NCBI GenBank assembly: GCA_040954595.2
Contig: CM082589.2
Coordinates: 7,440,001-7,504,000, forward strand
Source of the DNA: Balanoglossus misakiensis
Taxonomy: Eukaryota; Hemichordata
Direction of reading: 5' to 3'
DNA length: 64,000 nt
In this document: positions 1 through 18,100 of the stretch, piece after piece
How the letters are laid out: each line of letters begins with the position of its first letter
Position numbering within the stretch: position 1 is the stretch's first letter
Program-made: the position numbers and the translations under genes
The notes under the pieces: model-generated
Told to the model about the DNA's origin: nothing
The model's input: the letters and a program-made list of their open reading frames with translations, nothing else
Database searches by the model: none

Positions 1-1980
1 TTTTCTGCTAGACTCTCTCACAGCCCCTCTCGCCGTCCATGCAGGCTTATGGTCTGATTGCATGTGTGCCCGGCGAGAGGTTCGCTACACAACACCATAT
101 GGGGCTTCTCCTTTGCTGGAATGGTTGAGGGCGCGTCAGTGAAGAGCCTTGTAGCCAACTGTGGGCTGTGACAGAGTCTACATTTTCTGCCTGTGATGAG
201 TCTTTGAACTGTTGGTGGCGCTGTTCAACATCTGACCAACATCAGTCACATGATCCAATGTTTCACAGCAGCCAAAATTGATTTACACAATAATGTTTGT
301 GTATGTGTAGCACAGTAGCAGCCAATTAACAATCACACTAGAGGGCGCTGTGATCAGCAAATGAATAAGAGTATAGCTACCGACAGTTGCAAACAATCAC
401 TTAAATTACATAACCTATGGCTTTCACAGTAGACTCAAGAATTATCAGGTGAATCACGTACCTGATAATTGAATAAGATTACTTGCTTACACAACGGAAT
501 AAATAATCATGTGACACCACCAGCTGATATCTTTTGGTGATTTATCTTTAAAGGTTAGTGAGTTAGTTGGACTTACTACTCCAGCAGTGTTCTGCTAAGA
601 AGAATAAAACATGGTGGCCACCACTCTTTAGGAGAAAATAATAGAAGTTACCTCATTAACATAACAATTACACATAATGTTATGTAAATTAGATTGGCCA
701 GAAACTCTAAGGAGTTAATGAAAGTCAAGACTACTTCAATCATTCCCATATAAATTAGGACACAGTATATTTATACCATAGACGTACATAAAATGAAAGG
801 CAAAATGTTCAACAGCAAATTATACCATAGCTGTGGCAACGCAGCTGTATCGTTGGGGGGGGGGGGGGCTGATTACCCCCACCCCCAAAATGGTACGGCC
901 GCGTTACCACAGCTAATTATACCACCAGTACAATACTTGTATCTCTTTCTATTAATTTATTGCAAAAGCACTGTAAATATTTAGTGCAATTTTAGTTCTG
1001 TAGACAACACTCAATTATATTACTATTTTTTGACAGAAATAACTCCCTCTTATGATTGCATTGTTCTTAGGTGAAGGAGTGTCATTCTCATCACAACAAG
1101 TCTGCTCTATTTCCGGATAGGGATGTTTGTCAGCTTTGCCCTGAACCAATGTGGTTTTTGCAAGACAACCTAGCTGGATGAAATACAAAAATTCACTGGA
1201 CATATTATGCTATCTCCATTCGACTTGTGGTGACCGAATCCTGATTGAGTCATCTCAGTATGTATGTAAATTAATAGTATCCCCAATCCGCAAACGTTTG
1301 AGCAATACTGTGTTTTTCACAATAACATGGTAATCACTTGAAATCACATTACCTGTATCTAAATGCAGTTCATCGACGACATGTGCGTTGCTAGATGGAT
1401 ACCCACGAATGGTAACTTCGTCTTCAACTGAATGCCCGTTGGACGGGATCGTCCTGTGACTGGCCATCTTTCTCGATCAAGGCTCCCAAACGACTTATGT
1501 GATAAACATCAATGAAATCTTTAGTGAGTCTACAGGCAATGTCTACCGCTCCGACGAGAGGCTAATTTAGAAGGCGCATGCGACCCTGTCTTTCCAGTAT
1601 CCGTCTTCTGTATACTCTCTCAGTCTCAGGTGCTCCAGACAACAACCGGAGTATTGTTTTCATCGAGAAGCACAGGTTGCTTGAAGTTGATGGAACGTGA
1701 TTTTGAAGGTTTCATTTGACCATCGCATCGGAAACACTTCCATCAAACATTCCCCTTAGCTCAATCAGATCAACATACTTATCGATCCATTGACTGGGGA
1801 AGAAATCGTCAGCAGATCTGTGGGGAATGTCGGAAAAGGAAAACTCGACGTGAAAAGATACACACAGTTGTTGACGTGAGACAGCGGAGAGAGGTCAAAG
1901 GAGGTCATAGGGCAATAGTGCATCGCGCATGCGCCTCATGATGGCCCGAAACCTGGCCAGACCACGTGATCATAAACAAG
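1..1980. other. Gene-free 5' flank with repeats
   Basis: I see no exon with protein-like sequence here. The stretch contains the inverted-repeat element at 9-180 (listed separately). An imperfect inverted repeat at about 819-925 has arms around a shared GCTGTGG(C/T)AACGC core that flank a 14-base G run (855-868). The last 100-200 bases before 1981 would be the 5' flank of the DUF6589-type gene. The short open frames here have no recognisable composition and overlap one another on both strands. Confidence 0.6.
9..180. mobile_element. Short inverted-repeat element (MITE), family A, copy 1
   Basis: The ends are mirror images: TAGACTCTCTCACAGCCC at the left and GGGCTGTGACAGAGTCTA at the right. 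The bases after the right end, CATTTTCTGC (181-190), match the bases before the left end as far as the window allows (TTTTCTGC at 1-8), so a 10-bp target duplication is likely. A second copy sits at 29331-29510 with its own 10-bp duplication. There is no coding capacity. The TSD length points to a Mutator-type or hAT-type transposase, but I cannot choose between them. Confidence 0.75.
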
Positions 1981-4044
1981 ATGGATGCCTCCAGTGTCTA
2001 TACGCTAGTCGAGATTCACCCAAGCAGTTTATGTTGTTTCGTTTGTCGTAAAGCTGTAAGTCGAATGATAAAAATTCATGGAGGTGAAGGAGAGAACGGG
2101 AAACGTGGTAGTATCTTACAACAACTTATCCTTAAGTATGGTGAAGTAGAGGTAATGGAGGCATCAATGTGCAGGAATTGTGAGCGACGTCTATTGACCA
2201 TGGACAGACATGTAAATGCTTTCCGAGAAAAATGTCAGGCTGCATGTCGACGCGGTGAAAGTGTGAAAAGTTGTGCGGAGTCCCCATTATATGCCAAAGA
2301 AACGTACCCGATTAGAGCAGTCAGCGTCATGCCTGATACGACCTTTTCGTCGAGTTCAACTGTACCAGTTTTAAGCTCATTCACCACTAGCTCTGGTTTG
2401 CAGCCTATGCAGGTCCATGAGGTCTGTGTCCCAATGGGGGACTGTGTCTTAGGTGAGCCTGAAAATGTAATCACTGACATCCCCACTGCAAACGGAATGG
2501 TGCCGGTCCTGTGTACTCTGGCGTCGTCTGTACAACCACGGTCTGGAGTGACCGTGGTACAACCCTCATCTCGCCGACTGCGTGAAATTAGACCCCGTGA
2601 AACGATACCTACTGACACAGAACCTGAACACATGTCAACAATCACATCCAACACGTCGTCCGCTCGCACACGTCGTCGGCTCGACCCCACCTCAGTGGAC
2701 GAAGACGCACCCAACAGTGAAAACAGTGCCGTTGAGGAGGACATTTTTACACCCTGCAGTTCTTTGTTGGATCATTCATACTATATGCCAGGTAACCATA
2801 TTACGCCATCAGTGCTTTGTACAGAGGCATTGGAACCAGAAGAGCCCAAAGTATATGATGATGTGCTGTTTGAACTGAGAGATTTGTGTTCCGGCCCAAA
2901 GCCAAACCAGGGTGTGCTGACAAACCGCGATATTATTGCATTAAGTACTGCCCTACAAACGAAATCTGCAGAAATGCTTGCTGACATTTTAATGGATATT
3001 CCAAATATGGCGACCCATGTTGTCAATATTTTGTCCAAGAGGATAAACGATGCTGCTGTATTCATGGGAAACAGGAAACATGGCTTTATAAGTTGTCTGA
3101 TGAAAAAGGACCGCGAAAGCCTCAAATCATTGTCGTGGTGTGAAGTACTCGATGAAGCCATCACTAAATTTCCCGAGCTTACACAGCTGTTGGTAGCGTG
3201 TTCAGTGCCTCTTGAAAAGAGATCGTCTCTTGAGAAGTTGAAGGAGTTTATGCCGAAATTTGGAATGGTGTATGCAATCATGATGCAGAACAGAATCTGT
3301 GAGCTGAGCAGGGTTCAGCGTGTCATGTCCATGGTGTTACGGGAATACCTGACTGAAAAGAAGGTAAATAGTACAAATGCATATATGGCCAAAGTCTCTC
3401 TGTTGCTGCCCCTTTTCCATTAATACAAGACAACGTGTATTTTATTCTACATGTGGATACATAGTGAATCTACATTCGACCACACACAACTTCTATCCCG
3501 TTTGTAGGATATGATAATAAAAATCTCGCCAAAATGAATAAACGGTAAAGACCGATTATTTATTTTGGCGAGTATTTTGTTATATCAACAAAATGGAAAG
3601 TTTCAGTAGACATACTTTCATGCATTTTCCCTGTTAACTTTGTGGAATGGAATGACTATCATCGCCTCATAAGCATGGGTAAAATACAGTTATTAACATG
3701 TGTTTTTTTTATTTTCCTTTCCAGTTTTTGAATAAACTGCAGAAAGTTGGTGTGTGCTTAGGTTACGGTACGAGCCTGACTGTCTTAGAAGAAATCGGTG
3801 GCCATGTTAACTCTGAGTTGATAAATGTCTTAAAGATGGGAAAGGCATGATAAGATTGGTCGGAGATAATTGCAACTACAGGATTGGTGTTCATGATGGG
3901 CGTATCAAGAAACATAGGGTCCTGCACCATGACTTTGCATCCACTGCTATAGTGCTGTTATTGTTAAAGGCCGACGATCGTCTTATGCACATGTGCGTAA
4001 TGTCGTGTGTACAAACATTTTGTCCAGATCAAATGTTTGGCTAA
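1981..4044 (+). pseudogene. DUF6589-type zinc-binding protein gene, frameshifted and 3'-truncated
   Basis: Exon 1 is 1981-3363 (461 codons). The ATG at 1981 has a good context (AAGATGG). The exon ends at AAG|GTAAAT and an acceptor at 3724/3725 opens exon 2 in phase. Near the N-terminus lie CFVC and, about 50 residues later, CRNC, a paired CxxC head like a ZAD-type zinc site. A Ser/Thr-rich linker follows, then a helical block (roughly residues 300-460) typical of the multicopy DUF6589 proteins of cnidarians, amphioxus and hemichordates. Exon 2 reads on in that family style but stops at 3848-3850. The expected continuation (VGDNCNYRIGVHDGR and onwards) is in another frame from 3847 to 4044 and then ends abruptly in a dispersed repeat. 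Most of the usual C-terminal domain is therefore missing. I read it as a decayed copy; an unseen extra intron is the alternative. The family assignment is from memory of its composition. Confidence 0.6.
3388..3600. mobile_element. Truncated palindromic TTAA-type MITE (family D) in intron
   Basis: The sequence from the CAAAGTCTCTCTG stretch through TATTCTACATGTGGATA to TTTTGGCGAGT matches the long palindromic element at 13862-14208, but the outer right arm is missing. It lies inside the intron of the DUF6589-type gene. The open reading frame that runs past the exon 1 donor there is transposon sequence, not protein. Confidence 0.6.
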
Positions 4045-5206
4045 TTTTGTATCAGACACATTAAAATAGTGGACTGCCTTCACTTCCTACAATATTCAAT
4101 GTGCGCCGATAAGTTGACTTTAGTTTTGTCCCTTGTTTTCACCCAATTTGCTGTCTTTTCCTGATCGCCGACACAAGACTATGGTCGCTGCCATATATTC
4201 CTCTAGTTTAACTGGCCCTGATCAGTTTTTCCCTCTCTTTTACTCTGGAGGATGATCTGGGTAATGTTCTGATGTACTTTTCCATACCTTTAAGATTTTG
4301 TTATGTTATAGAAAAAAATAAAAATACAGGATGGATTTTGATATCAAAAGCTCCCTTTTGTGGTTTTTCATAGTTTATAAATAGTATATACAAAATATTA
4401 CTGCTAGATGTAGTTCGTGTACAGTACAGAGATTTAAAGGTACGTAGACTAATAATACAGCCCTAATGCAAAGATGCTTTCAGACTGTCTAGTTGCTTTG
4501 GCCTGTAACCAAACTACGATGAAGACTGTTTCTCATTCAACTTCAAGGTTAGCGCTATAATGTGTTAGTCTGGTCCCCCTGCCCCGTTTTATGTGGGAAA
4601 TAACTTTTGTCCAATCACAATGCTCGTATTTATTGACCAATGAGAGCCACGTTTACAGTAAGCAATGGGCCACGGGGCCGGGCAAGTCAAGTCTCGCAAG
4701 TCAGACCTCGATCTATCCTTCGACGGCATTGCCACACGAGAATGTATGTAGGTTGTAACATTATAATATATTTATTGGTATAATAAAAGAAAAGACAGAA
4801 ATAATATATACATGATAAAAATAAATAGTTCAGAACGTCAAAAATTGCGTTAAGTCCTCAGATCAAAAGTCACGTGATAGGTTTTGGCTGGAAAAGGGTC
4901 AGCAAAAGAAGGAAAATAGTCCAGCAAGGGTTGACCGAGCCTATGTCTACAGCAAACGTCTCAACTGCCATCCATACGCCATCAACAGATCCTTATCTTT
5001 TATCGACGCGCTAAAATGATGACATGGCCTCGGTATTTTGTGTTCGAGATTCTGTAAACCAAAACAAAAAAGAAAGAAACTTGTTAAACTTTGTTTTGTG
5101 ACTACTTTTTTGTCCTATTAAATTAAATTTGACAAAAAGTGAATTCTTTAAATGCAGACGAATTAAAAGCAGTGGGTTGACACATCTATAAATTACTATT
5201 GGCAAC
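4045..5206. other. Gene-free spacer, probable 3' flank of two converging genes
   Basis: No convincing exon is visible. A dispersed repeat at 4064-4192 recurs at 51064-51190. TTTATT at 4771-4776 is an AATAAA on the minus strand and could be the polyadenylation signal of the proline-rich gene, about 430 bases after its stop. The rest is unremarkable AT-rich sequence. Confidence 0.5.
4064..4192. repeat. Dispersed repeat, copy 1
   Basis: AATAGTGGACTGCCTTC, then GCTGTCTTTTCCT and GACTATGGTCGC, recur in the same order and spacing at 51064-51190. The repeat begins just past the point where the DUF6589-type reading frame is lost, so its insertion may have removed the end of that gene. Confidence 0.6.
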
Positions 5207-11789
<6,583 letters not shown>

Positions 11790-13861
11790 TCTTGGATTGA
11801 AGAAAATAGTCAGTTGCGACGAAGATGCGAGGATAAACAGCGGTAATATCTCTGGAAACGTAATGCTTGTCAGCAGAGTAGACGGCTTGTTACGCTAACA
11901 TGAGCGATTCTGTTGTTCTGTTTTGTTGCCATGATAATAAACATCGGAAGAAATCTCCAAGATTTGTTCCATCGACACGTAGTACGCGGAGAACTCTTGG
12001 TCGCGATATCATTCCATAATTCTTTACTATCAATCACGTGATCTTTACTATCAATCACGTGATGTGACCCACAGCGTTGTCGTTTACAGGTGACAAGCAA
12101 GCAATATTTCTGCATCCAGTAAAAGTTTTTCCGAGTAATATTTTGTTTTAGAACCGCCAGATACTTAACATGTATCAGGTATGGTGCCTCGGTCAGCCTC
12201 GTGCCGTTTTGTCTGCACATTCTTTGGCTGCACCACGTAAGTCCACGTTGCTGAAGTTGCCCGTCATCCAGTGTCATCTGGAAATTTGAATTCAACTGTA
12301 ACTGTGCCTGAGCGCGTCTTACGTCATTTGATATCGAAGAATTTCACGCGCTAATCGTCCATGGTGGAATATGTTATCGCCGATCATTGAATAAAAGTTT
12401 ATGCGCGGTCGGAACATATGTAGAACTGCAGAATGACGCATGTCGGGACGTAATTTTATAGGATAAAAGTTTACACATAATAAATTCGGGAGACATCATA
12501 ATGAGGGCCAATCCGAAAGTGGCTTCATCATTTACGACTGATGAAGAAATCATCGAAGAATATCGCAGAGCGTTAGATAGACGGTCTCTATCAAAGACAA
12601 AGTCAACACGTTGGCCATAAAATGTGATGACCACGCATTATGTCGCTCCCGCGAGTAGGGCTACGGTTATTGATGGTTCAGTGTTGGTCCAATTTTTATG
12701 TACATGTAATAGGGATTTGACTAGACTAAACTCAGTCTGACGGAGGCCAAGTCAGGATAGAAATATCACATTTTACACAATTCATGAATTTAATCCAGAG
12801 CAAAATTTTGAAATGTCATAAATTCATCAGTTTTGTTTCTTCATTTTGTTCCTTTGGGATCGCCTTTTAATACACTTTATGATCGACTTCATTCCTTGAA
12901 TCCGACTGGTCTTCGCCACCAGATAACAGATGATATAAAACAGCGCCCGCAAGAGGCGAATGTGTGGACACTTATCTTTATCTAAATATATCTCGGAAAT
13001 GTTAAAGATGGATGGATAGATGGACCGACGGACTATTCACTTTATGACATGGTATTTTGGGTGGGATGGGGTGGGGGGGGGGGGTTAATTGTTAACAAAC
13101 GTCACAAAGATGTGATCCGTTATTTATCTGGTAGCCATCGATCGTTCACTACCACACCCTCAAAATTTATACCTGAAACTTCATTTGGTTCAAAAACGAT
13201 CATTTTACTGGTTTTACGACCGAGCTCGAAAGATATATCGCCGTAACATAATCCACAGTTAGATTCAAGTCATCACTCCAATATTTTAACAGGTCCGTTT
13301 TGATAAAGAGCCACCTACCCGAAGTTCACTGCAAGGTGGCTGGAATTTGGATGAAGTATCATACATGAATTTTGTAAACCAAAGCTATGGGCAGCAGATA
13401 GAAGCGCATAACTTGAGCGTGATCATTTGGGTAGATTACTTTCATTAAGGATGTACGTTCAGTAAAATTGAAAGTATTGTCATTTTTTTTAATTGTGGAT
13501 TTTTGGATTCTCCTTTGTATGTATAATGAAAATCCGTAATAAAATATATGGGTCACCGCGCTTGTTTTTGAAATACAGAGCCATGAATTTAGTCGATAAT
13601 AGAAGAAAACTGCTGACTCAGCATTTTTCACCAATGGTTTGTCTATGGGCAAAATTTTTGACGCAATTTATCTCAAAATAGAGCGCGGTGACCCCTATAT
13701 TTTATTTGACCAATGAATTTATATTTGCTGGACTGAGCTATGTGTAAAATTTCGCGAAAATGACAATAGTAGAAGTTTGTTTTCTAGCAATTTTCAATGT
13801 AATCCTATGGGAAAAAGACCGGGCGCGCACTGCTTCCGGTTTATGTTCTGCGCGTACATCC

Positions 13862-14208
13862 TTAAAGGGACAAAGTCTCTCTCTCACAGACATTTTTTCC
13901 ATGTTTGATACAAGAAACCATTCATGTTATTCTACATGTGGATATATAGAGAGTCAACATTCAACGACACACAACTGCCATCCCTTGTTGCATATGAGAG
14001 TAAAAATCCCGCCAAAATGAATAAATGGTAAACACCGATTATTCATTTTGGCGAGTTTTTCACTCTTGTGCCTACAAGTTGGATGGATGTTGTGCGTGGT
14101 TGAACGTTGATTCACTATATATCCACATGTAGAATAGTATTAACGGTGTCTTGTATGAAATATAATAAATGGAAAAGGAACAGCGAGAGAGAGTCTTTGT
14201 CCCTTTAA
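13862..14208. mobile_element. Long palindromic MITE with TTAA ends, family D
   Basis: The outer ends are TTAAAGGGACAAAGTCTCTC and GAGTCTTTGTCCCTTTAA. Further in, TATTCTACATGTGGATA pairs with TATCCACATGTAGAATA, and near the centre GCCAAAATGAATAA pairs with TTATTCATTTTGGC. The whole 347 bp folds into one imperfect hairpin. The TTAA at both ends fits a piggyBac- or Kolobok-type target duplication. A truncated copy lies at 3388-3600. Confidence 0.8.
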
Positions 14209-14599
14209 CGTTTCCACGCTTGCATTTTTGCAAGCTCTGTTTTCTCTTAAAATAATCCAACTACATGTACCCCCTCCCGTTAAGACACAATATATCGGTC
14301 TATGTAGCTTGCTCTATGGTGTAATCATGTTAGAAAATGCTAGAACAAACAATCAATGACCAAAGACGGTATTTTGACCCCAAACCAAAATCTGCTTTAT
14401 TTGGCTGTCCTCAGTTCGTCCCAACACCAAACCCCTAAACCCTACAACACAGATATAGATCGAATGAATTAGTCAAGAATTCCTTTCATGTTTTGGACAA
14501 GTCCTACTGTCTTGGATGACTTGGTGTTGGTTAGGTACAATATAATCTTTCATCAAAATCTCTCGTCCGTGTAATGAACATGTGCAAAACGTCTTGAAT

Positions 14600-14815
14600 G
14601 AAACTCTTCTGGCAGCTCAGTATGTATGCCGAACATTTCTAAAATGTCTTAAATGCAAAACTTCTCACTGTTCCCTATGTATAAGAAAGATTTCGAAAAA
14701 ATCTTACGTTAAAAATATTCTCACAGCTCTATGCCAAACATTTCTAAAAACTCTCACGGTCCACTATGTATCCGACGGATTTCTAAAATATCCTACATTA
14801 AAATATCCTCAACCA
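14600..14815. repeat. Degenerate minisatellite, unit about 55-60 bp
   Basis: Motifs such as GAACATTTCTAAAATGTCTTA and TCTCAC...CTATGTAT recur three to four times with drift. The open frame through it on the plus strand is a product of this repetition. Confidence 0.5.
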
Positions 14816-15101
14816 ATGTAATTTACATTTCTTTAGTTGGATTGGCGTCATTATATGCACTTTGGTAACGGTACTATCTAATACTTGTGTCGCACGAGAT
14901 CTGCCTGGTCACGCGAGATCTCGCAGTGTCTCACAGAGTTCGGAAATGTGTCTGACATTCCGCTTTTCTATATTTGTTGGATTTTTTTTCAAAATCTCAA
15001 ATTAACTTTAGTTAATTAACGATAGTTTATGCGCCGATTATGTTGAAGGTCTTCATTGCTTTTCAGTTTGCTTTGGCTGTTCGTTTAGGCCTACTTCCGC
15101 T

Positions 15102-18100
15102 TTACCGTGTTTTAGCTACGGTACTGTCGGGTTGAAACTGAAGGTCTTCTTTGCTTTTCAGTTTGCTCTGGCATTCGGATAGTTCTTCGTTGACGAGGTG
15201 GAAGCACGCATCATTACCCATTTGACGAAAGATATCGGCAAGTTTCTCAAGTGCTTTGAGTAGCGTGTTTTGTTTATGGTTTTCTCTCCAGAAGAAATAT
15301 GCTAGCAGTTTGTTTGTGGGACTTTTCTGTCTGCTGCCGATTGTATCGATCTGTGAACAGGTCAAATTCAATTTATCGGCGAACCCCTTCCAGTTCAGTC
15401 GAGAGTCCCGTCCATCGCCATCAAGAAATTCACAAAGACGACGCGTGCAATCTTCGCTGATAGAGTTGTCCAGCGGATCCCAATCTTTATTGAATTGTCG
15501 GTACAATTCGGCGTCTCCAGCATTCGCATCAGGAGTGGCAGCAGGTGCCTGAAATTAAAATATAGATATAAACATATATATATATATATCTGACTTGAAA
15601 TAGAAGAAAGTACTCTGATTTTTAACATGGTTGAACACCATGCAACGCACCCTGTGAGTGCTTCAGTGCATATACAGACTTAATAATTGATGCAGGATGG
15701 CATGCCAATTAAATGTCTATTTTACAGAAAATATAGGGTACTTTCTTCATTTTCATTACAGATATATATATATCATAAATGAGTTCAGAATCTGGATGTA
15801 TACACTAATAAAGAGCACAGTATGTTCATTACAGCTCAGTGGTTTCCTTCTATTGCATAAAAACACAGGTTGAAGCGCAATAAGGTCAATTCATATAGTG
15901 CAGTGTCGACAAGCAAATAGTACATTGAATGATGTCACGTGCCATCGGTCAACCAGAATTACTGACTATTTTCAGTTGCAAAGACGTGAAGATATTTCTT
16001 TGATTCCTTCATACTGTTAAACATTTGACACGTGGTTGGGATTAGGTGCATATAAAGATTTTATCTAAATGAAAGTGTGTGATAGGTTACTACTAGAGGT
16101 TTTCAAAACTGGTACGGAAAAAAAAGGTCATAATACTCGCGTACATGTGCGGCACTAGCTCCGACATCAGTCCTCTGAACATATAGGTCCATTTTTAACC
16201 AATTATCAGATACATCCAGAGACAGAGACGCTATGCCAAAGAAATCGTCTGGTTTCTCAGCTGCACCACGACGGAGGTGATATATGTACCGGCAGGAAAG
16301 AACGTCAGAGGTTTCATCTGTGAGGTTTTTCAAACTTATACTCTGCACAAGGAGACAAAATAAACCATATCGTGAATTAACCATTTTCCCAACCGCACGA
16401 TCGAGACACTGCAAGATTGTGTTAAACGGCACAAAAGTTACATTTTTTGTTCAACTCTGCATCTATTCTAGTTTCATGCAAAGTTTAGCTTATATTATTT
16501 GGCAACCAACCCGTTGCTGCGGTAATTCGTCAAGTCTCGCGAGATCTCGCGATGAATGTAAAATTATCTATTGGCAGTTGTCGCCCTGTACATTAAAGGT
16601 ATACGGTCACCTATGCAAATTTAGCTATACATGTAGTTACCATGGTTAATTGAGATCTAACCAATCACAGATTTTCAGTGGGTGGCACACGCGAAAAAAG
16701 AGCGCCACCATACGTTCTTTAGAACACTCAAATACGCCATTTCAGCTTAATATTGCGATATGTAAATTGGAGGTGACCGTATACCTTTAACTTCAAACCT
16801 CCGTCAGGCAAGGATCTGACATTTACAACAGTTACTGCGGAGAATAAACCATTTACAAAATAGTACAGTAGCCACTATTATGGCATCGAAATACATTGGT
16901 ACCTTAAATGAATTACTGCCCTTTAGGACCCAGTCACTGTCGACATCTTTCATTTCAAACCTTATGTAGGTATCCTTGCTTGTTACGAGAAACGGCTGGC
17001 GGTCAGGCCATCGATAAGCCATCTGTGTAGGACATTGATATATCAAATACACTTTTCCACACATGTAACAATGAAGAGATTTTGATTGATAATATCCCTC
17101 AAGACACATAAACAAGGTCTTTAAGAGAAAACTGCGTAAATGCTCTTGAACATTGACATCGTTCTCATCAATGCATTTCCAGAATACCCCTATCAGAAGG
17201 TCACAAGCTATTTACTTACTTTGTCTTTTTGAAACCTGTGCGTATACTAAGACAAAACGTTATATGTACACCACGACAAGGATATAACCACTAAACCACA
17301 TATTAATATTGCACATATGTATATATGCCATTTACACCTATGGTAGTATATTGACTCATCGGTGTGACAGCTACATGTATATTTGTGAATTTAATAATAA
17401 TAATAATACTGCGTGTGGGGTATACCTGTTCCGATGTCGGATTTCTTTCATACCAGGCTCCAATATCAATTTGACAACACGTATCGTTTCTGAAGTGTCC
17501 ACGCAATCCGACTTTAATTAGCCTTTCTGTATTGCCATCCTCTTTTGCCTTTGCTTCTCCAGCGAAAAGTGTGAAGTGGTCGAGGAAGAGAAACATGAAG
17601 CCATCTTTCACTAGTAATGTGCTGTCCTCCTCGTCTAGCCTCTTCCAGCTACATCCGGGCGACTTCGTCACGGCGCTGAACTCCCATGAGTCTTCATTCA
17701 CAGCGCTGTGCGGGAAAGTGAGCAGAACGTCTTTGAGGAAGGTCGTCCCGTCAGGCCCACAGCGAACAACAGGGGTGAGAACCAGCCTATCTGGGTGTAT
17801 TTCCCCGTATTTGGACGTAGCTGCGTGTAGATACACTGGCTGCCTGTCGCCTTCTTTGACGGCTCCTGGTGGGATGTAGAGGCATACGTCTTTCGACGGC
17901 AGTTTCAGGTACCCTCCCGCGCTGTCGAACACGCTGCCAACGAAACTGCTCTCCGCGAATAGCTGGCCTACCTTACAGTCAGAAGCAAACGCCACGAATT
18001 TGTTGACCACTTCGTTGTCTTCTGGGCTATCAGCAAACTGGATGAATGAAATGTGTCAGGCATTCAAATTTCTATTTGTAACAATGACAATAAAACGATT

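Larger units (their letters stand above)
11790..15101. other. Gene-free spacer between two minus-strand genes
   Basis: I find no supported exon. The region holds the 5' flank of the proline-rich gene, a short tandem CACGTGATTGATAGTAAAG-type repeat (about 12034-12062), a G run near 13070-13082, a 347-bp palindromic MITE (13862-14208), a degenerate tandem repeat of roughly 55-60 bases (about 14600-14815) and a GCGAGATCTCGC repeat fragment at 14913-14924. The frame at 11870-12295 on the minus strand lacks protein-like composition. Confidence 0.5.

Noticed and set aside
11870-12295. 141-codon minus-strand frame upstream of the proline-rich gene
   Set aside because: Composition is not protein-like, it contains a small tandem repeat, and it does not join to any exon; probably 5' flank.
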